Below are positions 19,293 through 28,940 of a stretch of DNA of 64,000 nucleotides, one piece after another (the stretch's first letter is position 1; the number at the start of each line of letters is the position of its first letter). The position numbers and the translations under genes were made by a program. Where the stretch lies: positions 8,432 to 72,431 of the forward strand of contig JAWKHJ010000027.1 in NCBI GenBank assembly GCA_041394905.1, given 5' to 3'. The notes below the pieces were generated by a model. That model saw nothing but the letters and a program-made list of their open reading frames with translations, had not been told where the DNA came from and searched no databases. Source of the DNA: RI-231 sp041394905. Lineage in GTDB: Bacteria > Acidobacteriota > Terriglobia > Bryobacterales > UBA6623.

Positions 19293-19515
19293 ACAGGCTC
19301 AGGGCCTCGGCCGATCGGTCGATGGCGACGACTTCAAATCCCTGCTCGGCCAGGAAAGCGCTGTTGCGCCCGGCTCCACAGGCGACGTCCGCCGCGTTCC
19401 GGCCCTCGAGCAGTTCGAAGGTGTCTGCGGCCCGGACCAGGAATGGATCGTGATATGCGCTGCCTTTACTGCTTCCCCGGCGGAAATGATCATCCAATTC
19501 TGCAGGAGCGGACAT
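19293..19515 (-). pseudogene. Truncated second copy of the 6.8-kb SAM methyltransferase
   Basis: The start at 19515 opens MSAPAELDD and continues with DPFLVRAADTFELLEG, ADVACGAGRNS and EVVAIDRSAEAL, then loses homology at about 19293. It runs antisense into the end of the lipoprotein gene and stops at 19120. About 165 bp (19293-19455) are nearly identical to 6703-6868. The whole C-terminal half, including the substrate part, is missing, so the product should be non-functional. Confidence 0.75.
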
Positions 19516-19743
19516 TGATGGGCCTCGCGATCGAAAGTGCTTGTTCGCGCACTAGACGACACTCCTTTTCTGCGCGAAAAGGATTTGCCTCATCGAAAAC
19601 GTCGTGCTAAGGTTTCCGACAATTCTACAGGCGGCGCACCCAAGGGCGTGAATGGCCCGCGAACGCGGTTAGCACCGCTTGACTTGTCAAAGGATCCACC
19701 GAGCGCCTTTAGCGAGTGGATTACTTCGACTGGCAGAAGTAGA

Positions 19744-20908
19744 ATGCAACCCGGCAAAGTCAGTACGCCACAATTTTCAGATCTGCTCGCGGCGCTCTAT
19801 GCCGCGGCCGAAGAGCCCACGTTGTGGCCGCAGTTTCTCGATTTGCTGGCAGATCTTGTGAATGGCTCCTACGCCATGATCATCGCGGTCGACATGCAGG
19901 ACGCCGAAGGCTCCGTTGCCAGCCACGGGCGCTGTGATCCAGCTGGAGTCGACCTCTACGGCCGGTATTGGAAAGAGCATGACATCTGGGTCAAGCGAGG
20001 GCCGCGAGCCTATGGAACCGAAGGGAGCATACGGGCCAGCCAATCCCTCGTCCCCGACGCCACCGTGGAAGCGAGTCCCTTCTACAACGACTTCTTGCGT
20101 CAACAAGAGTCATTCCAGAACCTAACCGGCACGATCCGCGCAAACAGGGAGGCTCGCTTCCGTCCTCTCGATTCACTATCCCAAGCGCGCCGGTCACCGC
20201 AGACCGGAAGAGTTCGACCTTCTGCACTTGCTGACGCCTCACCTGCAGCGAGCCTTGGAACTCCATCGCCGCCTTCGAGGGGGAGCACGAACCGAGGCGG
20301 CGCTCCGAGAGGCCGTCAACCGCCTCCCGACTGGCTTCGTGCTGGTTGACGAGGATGCGCGCATCGTGTGGATGAACGGAGAGGCGGAGCGCATCCTCTC
20401 CCGCGACGACGGCCTCTCCGTCCGGAATCGCCGAATCGTCGCGCACGAGCCGGACCAGAAGGCCGAAGTCACGGCCATGATCGGCGCCGCCGTCGGGACG
20501 ACGTTGGGCAAAGACCACACGGCGGGAGGCGTAGCGCTCGTTTCGCGTCCGTCTGGCAAGGATGCATATCAGCTCAGCACAACGCCGGTCAGCGCCGCCG
20601 GCGTTCTCTCGAATGACTACCGCGCCGCCGCCGCCGTGCTGATCGCGGACCCCGACCGCGAAGTTCGCACAAGCCAGGAAGCGCTGACCGAGCTGTACGA
20701 CTTCACCGCCCAAGAATCGCGCGTCGCCACGGCGCTGCTCGAAGGCCAGACGCCGCGCGAGATCGGCGAGTCGTTGCGCTTGACCGGCAACACCATTCGG
20801 ACCCACCTCAAGCACGTCTACAGCAAGGCCGACGTGCGTGGCCAAGCGGAGCTGGTTCGCAAGTTGATGCGCGGGTTAGCGGAAGTCGCCCGTCCACGCA
20901 AGAACTGA
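19744..20908 (+). CDS. LuxR-family transcriptional regulator (one frameshift)
   Basis: About 388 aa from the ATG at 19744. The N-terminal sensory half (AALYAAAEEPTLWPQFLDLL, then YWKEHDIWVKRG) resembles the ligand/PAS-like part of uncharacterised LuxR regulators. A PAS-like segment follows (GFVLVDEDARIVWMNGEA). The C-terminal HTH is about residues 315-375 (FTAQESRVATALLEG, NTIRTHLKHVYSKADV). One extra base in the GGGAGG run near 20150 splits the frame; removing a G gives NRELASVLSIHYPKRAG. A PEP-CTERM gene follows 150 bp downstream in the same direction. Confidence 0.8.
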
Positions 20909-20929
20909 CTACTACTTCTTCCTCTCGGC

Positions 20930-20945
20930 TCACCCATTTGGGTGA
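20930..20945. promoter_or_regulatory. Perfect 7-bp inverted repeat, possible operator
   Basis: TCACCCA-TT-TGGGTGA lies 22 nt after the regulator stop codon and 115 nt before the PEP-CTERM start. It lacks a T-run, so a protein-binding site (perhaps for the adjacent LuxR protein) is more likely than a terminator. This is inference only. Confidence 0.35.
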
Positions 20946-21060
20946 AGACGCCGACTTCGCGGAACACTACGGTAGAAGCCCAAAAGGCGGTTCGTCGCGG
21001 TCTCGAAAGCCCCGTGTGGGCCGCGGAGTGACTGGGTGAGCTAAGCCGAGGAGGAGGGCT

Positions 21061-21846
21061 ATGATTTTGGGCCCGAAAACTTGTTTCTTGCGGTGTCGCG
21101 TCGGGGTGTATCTCTTGCTTGTCGGGTTGAGCATTATGCTCAGCAGACCCGCACAAGCGGGGCCGCTGAACGCTGCAGGGTCGAGCTGCGATTCCGTAAG
21201 CTCGACGACCGGCCCCGTGTCTTTTGCTTGTGTTGTCGAGTTGGGCATCCAAGATGCGAATACGGCTGGCTACGCCGACTTCGATTCGATCGGCGTTTTC
21301 ATCGATTTGAGTGGCCAAGCCAACGCGAGTACGTCCGACATGCTGCAGTTCGTCGGACCAGCCTCGCTCGAGGGCATGACGCTGCAGGGCGTGGTCTTTT
21401 GGACCATCGATGGGACGATTCAGCAGGGGCCGTCGCGCGGAAGACCGGATTTCAACAGGGTTCAGGCGGGGCTGAGCTTCACCGGGCAGGGTTTGAACAG
21501 TTTCGATGCCGTCGGCTCGCCCGTTGGAGACTTTTTGCGGGAGGAGTCTACTCTATTTGAGTTCCAGCTCGGGGATGTTCTGACAATGAACTTTTCACTG
21601 GCCGTCGTGACCGAGGGATTCACGATGGATTTCAACAATACGGGGAGCATCGATTTCTTCAGCCTGCCGGAAGGCGTATCGATCGTTTCGCAATCGGGAA
21701 CCGCCTACGCGGTTCAAAACGTCTCCTCCGTGCCCGAGCCCAGTTCCCTCGCCCTCAGCCTTCTGGGGTTGGCCGGCCTCGTCGTTCTGCGGCGGAGAAG
21801 AGCGACGCGTCGAGACGCAGAGCTGTCCGCGGGGTCTCGGCAATGA
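21061..21846 (+). CDS. PEP-CTERM sorting-domain protein
   Basis: A 261-aa secreted protein. A strong Shine-Dalgarno (GGAGGAGGG) precedes the ATG. The signal peptide is hydrophobic near residues 15-28 (GVYLLLVGLSIML, cleavage near AQA). The mature region is Ser/Gly/Asp-rich and beta-prone. The C-terminus has the full sorting signal: VPEPSS, a hydrophobic segment LALSLLGLAGLVVL, then an Arg cluster. It should be processed by an exosortase (not in this window) and linked to the cell surface or exopolysaccharide. Confidence 0.88.
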   Translation: MILGPKTCFLRCRVGVYLLLVGLSIMLSRPAQAGPLNAAGSSCDSVSSTTGPVSFACVVELGIQDANTAGYADFDSIGVFIDLSGQANASTSDMLQFVGPASLEGMTLQGVVFWTIDGTIQQGPSRGRPDFNRVQAGLSFTGQGLNSFDAVGSPVGDFLREESTLFEFQLGDVLTMNFSLAVVTEGFTMDFNNTGSIDFFSLPEGVSIVSQSGTAYAVQNVSSVPEPSSLALSLLGLAGLVVLRRRRATRRDAELSAGSRQ

Positions 21847-21980
21847 CGATTCGAAGTTTTGATTCTGTGCGATTCCGTTGGAATTTCAGGCGCGTCGCTG
21901 CGGGTTGAGCGCGATCCAACCGGCATAGCTTTGCTGGCGGAGCTCTCCTTGGCTCAAGGAGTACGCTGAGGCCAAAATCA

Positions 21981-22015
21981 GCAAACGGGAATGGCCTGGA
22001 GGCCACTCCCGTTTC
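21981..22015 (-). terminator. Hairpin downstream of the IscA/ErpA gene
   Basis: A nearly perfect 15-bp stem (arms AAACGGGA-TGGCC and GGCCA-TCCCGTTT) sits 26 nt beyond the stop of the leftward iron-sulfur gene, followed on that strand by a short T-rich stretch. It could also stop rightward transcripts from the PEP-CTERM gene. Confidence 0.65.
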
Positions 22016-22040
22016 TGTGAAACCCTGTTGGTGCGACGCT

Positions 22041-22367
22041 TTACGCGCTGAACGAGCTGCCGCAACCGCAGGTGGAGGTCACGTTCGGGTTGTCGAACTT
22101 GAACCCTGCGCCTTCCATCGTCTCTACGTAGTCTACGCGGCAGTTGTCGAGGTACAGCAAGCTGGCTTGGTCGACGAACACGCGCAGGTCGCCCTCGAAC
22201 TTGTATTCCTTGTCGAGCGGCATTTTCGCGTTCTCAAAAGCCATCGAGTACTGGAAGCCCGAGCAGCCGCCTCCGACCACGGAGATGCGCAGGCCCTGCG
22301 GTTTGGGCTCTTGCTGCGACATGATCTCGTTGACTTTGCTGATAGCGGTTTCGGTGAGCTGAATCAT
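22041..22367 (-). CDS. Iron-sulfur cluster assembly protein, HesB/IscA/ErpA family
   Basis: A 108-aa A-type carrier that receives Fe-S clusters from a scaffold and delivers them to apo-proteins. The three conserved cysteines are C35 (GGGCSGFQY), C100 and C102 (CGCGSSF). GGAGGG lies ten bases before the ATG, and a recognisable promoter lies upstream. Monocistronic, with its own terminator. Family subtype (ErpA versus IscA) cannot be decided by eye. Confidence 0.93.
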   Translation of the reverse strand: MIQLTETAISKVNEIMSQQEPKPQGLRISVVGGGCSGFQYSMAFENAKMPLDKEYKFEGDLRVFVDQASLLYLDNCRVDYVETMEGAGFKFDNPNVTSTCGCGSSFSA

Positions 22368-22394
22368 CCGGACGGTTCCCTCCTAGCGTGATCT

Positions 22395-22430
22395 GACGAT
22401 CAGTATATAGGATGCGCCAGGGACTGAAAA
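22395..22430 (-). promoter_or_regulatory. Sigma70-type promoter for the IscA/ErpA gene
   Basis: On the minus strand, -35 TTTTCA (22425-22430) and -10 TATACT (22402-22407) are separated by exactly 17 bp, with the start codon about 35 nt past the -10 box. Confidence 0.6.
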
Positions 22431-22492
22431 GATGCAGAGATCGAAGCGGGAACCGGTGCAGCGAATGGCGAAATTGGGGGCTCGAACGGCGC

Positions 22493-23503
22493 TTAGCAGC
22501 TCCAACGCCACAACGCGCCGCCAGCGGTCAGGCCCGCCCCAACGGCCGCCATCAGAACGGTGTCGCCCTTCTTGAGCCGGCCTGAGGCCAGCGCATCGCG
22601 CGTGGCCAGCGGAATCGTGCCGCCGGTGGTGTTGCCGTAGTCCTGGATGTTGATGACCGTCTTCTCGAGCGGCAGGCCGAGGCGTTCTGCGACGCCGGTG
22701 ATGATGCGCGCGTTGGCCTGATGCGGGATCAGTAGGTCGAGGTCGTCCACGGTCAGACCGTTGCGCTGCATCAGCGTCTGGCAAATCTCCGTCATCTTGC
22801 TGACGGCATAGCGGTAGACCTGGCGGCCGTCCTGGTGCACGAAGTGCTGCTTCTGGTCGACGGTCTCGTGGGTGGCCGGGCGGCGGCTGCCGCCGGCGGG
22901 CATGTAGAGAAACTCGCCCCCCGAGCCGTCGATTTCATGCTGGAAGTCGATCAGGCCGAGATCCTCGCCCTCTTCGCAGGGCTCGAGCAAGAGCGCGCCG
23001 GCGCCGTCGCCGAAGAGCACGCAGGTGGCGCGGTCTTCGTAGTTGACGATGCGCGACATGGTGTCGGCGCCGATGACCAATACACGGTTCTGCGATCCGC
23101 TGGCAATGAGCTGGGAAGCCGTCGTCAGGCCATAGAGCAGACCGGAGCAGGCGGCCACTAAATCGAAGCCCCACGCACCTTTGGCCCCCAGACGATCCTG
23201 CACCAAGCAGGCTGTCGACGGGAAGAACATGTCCGGCGTCACCGTGCAGACGATGATCGTTTCGATCTCCTTGGGATCGAGGCCGCGTTGCGCGAGCGCC
23301 ACCTTGGCCGCTTCCACCGCCAAGTCGGAGGTCGCCATCGAAGGATCGGCGATGTGGCGCTCTTTGATGCCCGTACGAGAAGTGATCCACTCGTCGTTGG
23401 TCTCGACCATACGCTCGAGGTCGGCGTTGGTCAGAGTGGTGGGCGGCACGAAGCAGCCGACAGAGGTGATCTTGGCGCGGCGATTTCCGGGGCAGATTGG
23501 CAA
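22493..23503 (-). CDS. fabH: Beta-ketoacyl-ACP synthase III
   Basis: A 336-aa enzyme condensing acetyl-CoA with malonyl-ACP to begin fatty-acid synthesis. The complete triad is Cys119 (VAACSGLLYGL), His261 (IPHQANARI) and Asn291 (YGNTTGGT). The start is uncertain: TTG at 23503 is used because MPICPGNRRAKI leads straight into the conserved ITSVGCFVPP. No plsX, acpP or fabD sits nearby, so it is detached from a fab cluster. Confidence 0.94.
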   Translation of the reverse strand: MPICPGNRRAKITSVGCFVPPTTLTNADLERMVETNDEWITSRTGIKERHIADPSMATSDLAVEAAKVALAQRGLDPKEIETIIVCTVTPDMFFPSTACLVQDRLGAKGAWGFDLVAACSGLLYGLTTASQLIASGSQNRVLVIGADTMSRIVNYEDRATCVLFGDGAGALLLEPCEEGEDLGLIDFQHEIDGSGGEFLYMPAGGSRRPATHETVDQKQHFVHQDGRQVYRYAVSKMTEICQTLMQRNGLTVDDLDLLIPHQANARIITGVAERLGLPLEKTVINIQDYGNTTGGTIPLATRDALASGRLKKGDTVLMAAVGAGLTAGGALWRWSC

Positions 23504-23595
23504 GGAGAAGACTCCGGCGCGGCCGGCGGCTCGACCGGCCTGTACTTGGCAAACCCCCTATTGTACTTCGGCGCGATCTTTCGGCGCGTCTTGGG

Positions 23596-24273
23596 CTAAC
23601 CCAGCAACGGTTGGTTGAGGTAGTCGATGAAGGGCGCGAGCGCCTGGAAGCGTCTGCTCAACTCGGGCAAGAGTTTTGGCGAAAGCGCGAGCTCGGGGTC
23701 GAGCATCTCGCTCGCCAGGAACTGCTTTTGCTTGAGCATCTCGATGGCGGGATCGCCCGCGAGGAAGCCCTTGGGCGGGCGGGAAAGCCTCTCGCCGGTC
23801 ACGGCGCCGAAGTAGCGTTGGAACGGCTTGGCGGTGACGATCTTCTCGTACCGCTTTGGGTCCGCCGAGATCTGGCGTCGAATGGCGAGCAGCTCCGACG
23901 AGCCGGGCATGTAGACTCCCCCGCCCACCAGCAATTCCTTGGGCGAGAGGTGGAAGTAGAATCCCGCGGCGGCGTGCTTGACCAGCGATTTGTGGTTGAA
24001 CGAAGCCGCCACGTGGGTCTTGTAGGGCGTCTTGTCGTTGCTGAAGCGCGTGTCGCGGTAGATGCGGTAGATGGCCTTTTTCGGGTCGGTGAGGTAGTGC
24101 GGCGCGAAGCTCTCGAAGTCCTCGCCGAGCTCGAGCACGAGCTCGGTCATTGGCGCTTTCACGTACTGCTCGAAGTCGCCTTTGTGCTCTTGAAACCACT
24201 CACGATCATTGTTTTTGGCGAGGTTGCGGAGGAACTGCAGCCCTTGTTTTGGGAAGCCGGAGAAACGCGCCAT
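23596..24273 (-). CDS. DUF2461 family protein
   Basis: A 225-aa protein matching the DUF2461/TIGR02453 family: FLRNLAKNNDREWFQEHKGD at the N-terminus, IYRDTRFSNDKTPYKTH and GFYFHLSPKELLVGGGVY in the middle. Members are cytoplasmic and uncharacterised. Full length. It is divergent from murB with 41 bp between the starts. Confidence 0.85.
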   Translation of the reverse strand: MARFSGFPKQGLQFLRNLAKNNDREWFQEHKGDFEQYVKAPMTELVLELGEDFESFAPHYLTDPKKAIYRIYRDTRFSNDKTPYKTHVAASFNHKSLVKHAAAGFYFHLSPKELLVGGGVYMPGSSELLAIRRQISADPKRYEKIVTAKPFQRYFGAVTGERLSRPPKGFLAGDPAIEMLKQKQFLASEMLDPELALSPKLLPELSRRFQALAPFIDYLNQPLLG

Positions 24274-24314
24274 GGGCCGTATCGTAGCGCGCGGCCGCCC
24301 CTTACAATGGGGAC

Positions 24315-25291
24315 TTGATTCAGCAGACTATTCTCTCGGGTGCGCTGAAGACCGTCGACGGTCTGACTGTGCTCGAGAAGGAATCCTTGGCGCGCGGACG
24401 CGCTTCGGCATTGGCGGACCGGCGGAGTTCTTCGTCACCGCCGCCCCGCGGGCGCTCGGGTTAGCGGTGCGGCTTTGCGAAGAGAACGGCATGCCGTACT
24501 GCTTCTTGGGAGAAGGTTCGAACCTGCTCGTCTCGGACGATGGCTACCGCGGGGTCGTCCTGCGCTGCAAGGGCCGGCGAATCCGGCTCAATGACGACTT
24601 GGTGGAAGCCGAGGCGGGCGCTCCACTGCAGGCGCTGGTCGACTTCACCATCGTGCAGGGCATGAAGGGGTTGCATACGCTCGAACGCGTCCCGGGCTCG
24701 GTCGGCGGTGCGATTTACGGCAATGCCGGGGCCTACGGGAATTCGATGGATCAGGCCATCGTGGGCGTGCGCTACCTGGAAGACGGCATCGTGCGTCAGG
24801 CCAGCAAGGCGGATTGTGAGTTTCGCTATCGCGAGAGCGTGTTCAAGCGGCACAAGAACCGCTGCATTCTCTCCTGCACGGTGCGCCTGCCCGAGGGCGT
24901 GGGCGCGATGCTGCAGAAAGAAGCGGTCGAGATCCGGCGCATCGCGACGAGAAGTTCCTCCGACCGCGCGCTGCGCGGGCAGCATCTTCAAGAATCTCTA
25001 CTTGGCGGACTTGCCCAGTGAGGCCGCCAAGCTCGTGCCGCCGACGGCTGTGCGCGAGGGCAAGGTCGCCTCGGCCTTCTTCCTCGAAAAGGTCGGCGCA
25101 AAGGGCATGCAGCGGGCGGAATCAGGATCGCCGACTATCACGCGAATTTGATTTACAACGAGGACTGGGGCTCGGCTGCGGACGTGTATTGGCTGATCCA
25201 GGAGCTCAAGCGGCGCGTGCGCAGCGAGTTCGGATTCGAGCTCGAGGAAGAAGTCCAATACCTGGGCGATTTCCCCGACTTCTCGGCCTAG
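24315..25291 (+). CDS. murB: UDP-N-acetylenolpyruvoylglucosamine reductase (three frameshifts)
   Basis: The FAD enzyme making UDP-MurNAc for peptidoglycan. A likely TTG start at 24315 opens LIQQTILSGALKTVDGL. After a shift near 24394 come RFGIGGPAEFF and GEGSNLLVSDDGY, then the catalytic region VPGSVGGAIYGNAGAYG and FRYRESVFK. Shifts near 24945 and 25110 lead into ARCAGSIFKN and then YHANLIYNEDWG, ending FPDFSA at 25291. The SxFKN and final Glu-containing segments fit a type I/II MurB. An essential function makes three real inactivating mutations unlikely. The -10-like TACAAT at 24303 is only 7 nt from the start. Confidence 0.8.
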
Positions 25292-25346
25292 CGGGTTGCA
25301 CAACACCGGCCATTCACGCTTCACTTGTTCACGGTTAGCGCGCAAA

Positions 25347-26879
25347 TGGCAAAGCTTCTCGGCATCACCGTTCTCCCGGAATACATTCAAAGCGAAGGCG
25401 TAGGGGGCGTTCTCGACAACCTGCAGCGCATGGGCGCGAACGCGGTCGCAACCTCCTTACTTGATGGAAGAGGCCGACAAGCAGACTGGCCAGGCGCGAG
25501 CCTCCGGCCGACGCGATGCGCTGGAGCGGTCCGGCTGCTCGACCGGCCGCTGTTTGGCAAGCGCGAGGTCTGGGTTCGCACCGCGCCCAGCTTCACGCCC
25601 GACAAGGCCCTGTATAAGGGCCTGCGCTATCAGCCTTCCGAGCCCACCGAGCTGACGCGTAAGGAAGGCCACATCCTGCACGACTTCATCGCGGAGGCGC
25701 ACAAGCGCGGCGTGAAGGTGTACTTTCAGGTGCAGGCGGCGATCCCGCCGGGCTACCGTGTGCAGTTCGGCGGCCCCGTGGAGGCCGACCGCGCGCGGCT
25801 GCCGAACGGCCAAATCCCCGAGAAACGCCTGGACAAGAACGGCAGCTGGCCGCGCCGGAGATCCTCGATTACGAACACGCCCTGATCCGCGACATGGTGC
25901 GGCACTACCCGGACCTCGACGGGCTACGCTTCGATTGGCCGGAGTATCCGCCGTATTTCTTGGATTCGGTGTTTTTGGACTTTTCTGACCATGCGCGACG
26001 GGCCGCCCATCGCATGGGTTATGACTTCGAGGCGATGCAGCGCGATGTGGGCGGACTCTACGACAAGCTGCACGGCGGCCTGACGGACGCCGACCTGCGG
26101 CCGTGGGTCGAGGACGGAGATCAAGGCCGCTATCACCTGCTGCGGTTGATGTCCGACAACCCCGGCGTCGGCGACTGGCTGCGCTTCAAGGCCGAGCTGG
26201 TCGAGGAGATGCTGGCCGGCTTCCGGCGCGTGATGAATGAGGAGGGCGCCTCCGCGATGGAGATGCTTCCCAATGCCTTCCCTCCCCCCTGGACGATCCC
26301 CTCGGGGATGGATTTTCGGCGCGTGGCGCGCTTCTCGTCGGCGATCAGCTGCAAGCTCTACACCATGCACTGGCCGATGATGCTGCGTTTCTACGGCGAC
26401 CAGATCGCGGCGGCGAATCCAGGGCTCGACAACCGCCTGCTGACGAAGTTCCTGGTGCGCGCGCTCGACATCGCCGACGACACGGGCTTCGATCGGCTGG
26501 AAGACTACTCCTACCCCGACCCGACACGCCGCACCCGGTGGGCGACGAGGCGATGGCGCGCAAGATCCGCGAAGCCCAAGCCGACGCGGGCGAGACGCCG
26601 GTCTACGTGCTCGCCCACGGCTACGGACCGTTGGCGGACTTCCGGCGCTGTCTCGAGGTCGCCAAGCGCGCCGGCAAGTACGGCTACTGGGTCAACCGCT
26701 ACGCCTACCTGCACGACGACAAGCTGGAGGCGATCCGGAGGTCGGGGTCTGAGGAGCGGCTCTGCCTGGCGAATTCGCCGGCTGGACGGCGTTTGTCAGA
26801 GCGTGTGAGGCCAGCTCCGCCGCAATTCCTGCCGCAAACTTATCATGTACCAATGCCAGCGGCTGGTCACGCTAGCTGA
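25347..26879 (+). CDS. Putative TIM-barrel glycoside hydrolase-like protein (frameshifted)
   Basis: About 470-500 aa over several frames (shifts near 25460, 25850 and 26525). It has no signal peptide: MAKLLGITVLPEYIQSEGVGG. Segments such as AEAHKRGVKVYFQVQAAIPP, then DLDGLRFDWPEYPPY with an acidic residue after the strand, and AGKYGYWVNRYAYL at the end suggest an (alpha/beta)8 barrel like those of uncharacterised GH-like families. Catalytic residues cannot be assigned. The true stop may be the TGA at 26750 in a shifted frame, because the last 40 residues of the open frame look random. Confidence 0.5.
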
Positions 26880-27217
26880 GAAACCCGGCCGTCGCGCACC
26901 ACCAGCTGCTGTTCTTGATTTGCGCTGAAGCTATTGAACCGCAAACAACTCTGAAAGGCCGTGAGGCGTTTTTCTCTTTTGTCGCCCAACAGCCAGGTCA
27001 TCGCGCTTTCGGTATGGCGAACATTTAATGTCTTTGAGCGCTGGTCGTTTCTTACGACGTGGGCGACGTAGCCCACGAAGGATCTATGCTTTTAACCCGG
27101 TCTGGTCCGTTTGGACGCTGACTTCACGCAGTTCAAAGCGTCTGTCGATCGACGACTTAAACGGAGTAGTTGAGGCTCCGTCGCGGCGGCCTGCAGTAGT
27201 CCGCTCTCAGTCGAGCC
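26880..27217. other. Gene-free stretch with a hairpin, lower GC than surroundings
   Basis: I see no convincing gene. A 7-bp hairpin lies at 27058-27077 (CGTGGGC, 6-nt loop, GCCCACG). Base composition is visibly more AT-rich than in the flanks, consistent with an acquired or decaying segment before the DNA methyltransferase. Confidence 0.4.
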
Positions 27218-28278
27218 ATGACCCGAACCGTGCTGATTTTCGCCGGCTGGTCTGGTTCGCTCGCTCGAGCTGCAGGCGCTGCGCGTGGGCGAACGACGTC
27301 TCGGAGAAGAAGGCGGCGGTCTACCGCGCGAACTTCGGACAACGGAGCCTCCGTTTGGGCGATGTGGCGCGGGTCGAAGCCGACGAGCTGCCGCACGCGC
27401 AGCTTGCCTGGGCGTCGTTTCCTTGCCAGACCTCTCGCTCGCGGGCTGGCGGCGGGCATCTCCGCGCGCGCAGCGGCACGTTTTGGCAATTCTGGCGGCT
27501 GATGCGGGAAATGGGCGCGCGGCGTCCGCCGCTGATCGTGCTCGAGAACGTGGTCGGGCTGCTCCACGGCGACAACTTCGGCGGACTATGCGAGGCGCTC
27601 GCGGATCTCGATCTGCGCTTCGGAGCGATGGTGATCGACGCGAAATGGTTCGTGCCGCAGTCGCGTCCGCGGGTGTTCGTGGTGGCGACGGACGTCTCGG
27701 TCGACGTTACGCCGTGGAGTGGGCCGGAAGAGGTGGGAACGGCCGTGCGGCAAGCCTTCGACAGCCTTGCCTGCGCCGCTTCGAGAGCGCTGGGTGTGGT
27801 GGCGGATGGAGCCTCCGGCAGCGAAGGTTCCGGCGATCCGGTCGCTGATCGAGACAAACGGGGCCGCGCCGGAGTGGTTTGACCCGGTCGAGGTGGAGCG
27901 CCTTTGCGGCATGATGACACCGGCCAATCGAGAGAAGCTCGAGCGGGCGCTCGCGAGTCCGGAGCGGTCGGTGGGGTTTCTTATCGCCGCACGCGCGAGG
28001 GCAAGCAGCGCGCGGAGGTGCGGTTCGACGGCCTTGCCGGATGCTTGCGCACGCCCGAGGGGGGCTCAAGCCGGCAGACGGTGGTCGTTGTGGAGGACGG
28101 CGAGGTGCGCATGCGGCTGCTTTCGGCGCGCGAGGCGGCGCGGCTGATGGGCGCGCCGGATTCGTTTGAGCTGCCGGAGCGTTACAACGACGCCTACCGC
28201 GCGATGGGAGACGGCGTGGCTGTGCCGGCGGTGCGCTGGTTGAGCGAAGAGTTATTGTTGCCGCTAGTGGGGATCTAG
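27218..28278 (+). CDS. DNA (cytosine-5) methyltransferase, orphan (multiple frameshifts)
   Basis: About 350 aa, assembled over at least five shifts (27240-27280, about 27428, about 27465, about 27785, about 27980). C5-MTase motifs appear in the right order: motif I (FAG near 27240), VVWANDV-like acidic segment, the catalytic PCQ of motif IV (WASFPCQ near 27425), ENV of motif VI (LIVLENVVGLL), QSRPRVFVV of motif VIII, then LSAREAARLMGAPDSF and the C-terminal AMGDGVAVPAV. The target-recognition region between VIII and IX is short. No restriction endonuclease is adjacent. Its TAG overlaps the convergent PRTase TAG in CTAG at 28275-28278. Confidence 0.7.
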
Positions 28279-28940
28279 TCGAACCGCCGCTTGCGGACGT
28301 GCTCGCGCGCCGCGGCGGCGGTGGCCTGGTCGATGCGGCCGCTCGCTTCGTAGTAGTCGATCACTTCGCCGACGCGGTAGAGGCTGTAGACTGGGCAACC
28401 CTCCGCCTCGACGATCTCGTCCCCGCCCTGCTCGCGGTCGACTACCACCAGCACGCGCGCTACCTGCAAACCTTCCGCTGCAAGAGTCGCGATCGACCAC
28501 TGCTTGGTGCGTCCCGAGGCCATCACGTCGTCGATCAAGGTGATTTCGCGCGCCGGGTCGATCTGGCCCATATAGGAGCTCGAGCCAGAGCGGCCGCCGG
28601 GGTAGTTGGCCGGCTTCTTGCGCAGTTGGCCGTAGGCGATCGGACGTTCGGTCTGGTGCGAAGCGAGCGCGGTGGCGAGCGCGATGGGCGTGGCGGTGTC
28701 GGGGATGCCGATGACCTGTTGCGGGCGTCCGGCTTCGGCCAGCTCGCCGATCCGGCGGCTGAGCGCCAGACCGAGCGCGCTCAAGGTCTCGAGGTGTTCG
28801 TAAAGCTTGTGGCGCAGGTCGATGAAGATGGGCGTATGCAGCGCGTATTCCTCGCGCACGCGGTCGCCGAACAGGATGAGGCCTTCCTCCCAGAACGCGT
28901 CCAGGAGCGCGTCGCGCTGTGGCGGGGCTTGCGCGGTCAT
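28275..28940 (-). CDS. pyrE: Orotate phosphoribosyltransferase-like protein
   Basis: A 221-aa type I phosphoribosyltransferase. The PRPP motif is ITLIDDVMASGRTK, and PIAYGQLRKKPANYPGG plus the N-terminal DLRHKLYEH region fit orotate PRTases (OMP synthesis in the pyrimidine pathway). The last 60 residues carry an extra charged tail (DQATAAAAREHVRKRRFD). Its ATG overlaps the stop of the oxidoreductase gene (ATGA), so it is the third gene of a coupled operon. The symbol is assigned by similarity; another PRTase specificity is possible. Confidence 0.75.
   Translation of the reverse strand: MTAQAPPQRDALLDAFWEEGLILFGDRVREEYALHTPIFIDLRHKLYEHLETLSALGLALSRRIGELAEAGRPQQVIGIPDTATPIALATALASHQTERPIAYGQLRKKPANYPGGRSGSSSYMGQIDPAREITLIDDVMASGRTKQWSIATLAAEGLQVARVLVVVDREQGGDEIVEAEGCPVYSLYRVGEVIDYYEASGRIDQATAAAAREHVRKRRFD

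Noticed and set aside
24303..24317. Leaderless murB transcript from the TACAAT box
   Set aside because: The -10-like box is suggestive but there is no matching -35 box, and the start codon itself is uncertain.
26867..27076. 69-codon minus-strand open frame in the gene-free stretch
   Set aside because: No family features, no Shine-Dalgarno, and it lies in AT-richer sequence where chance frames are common.
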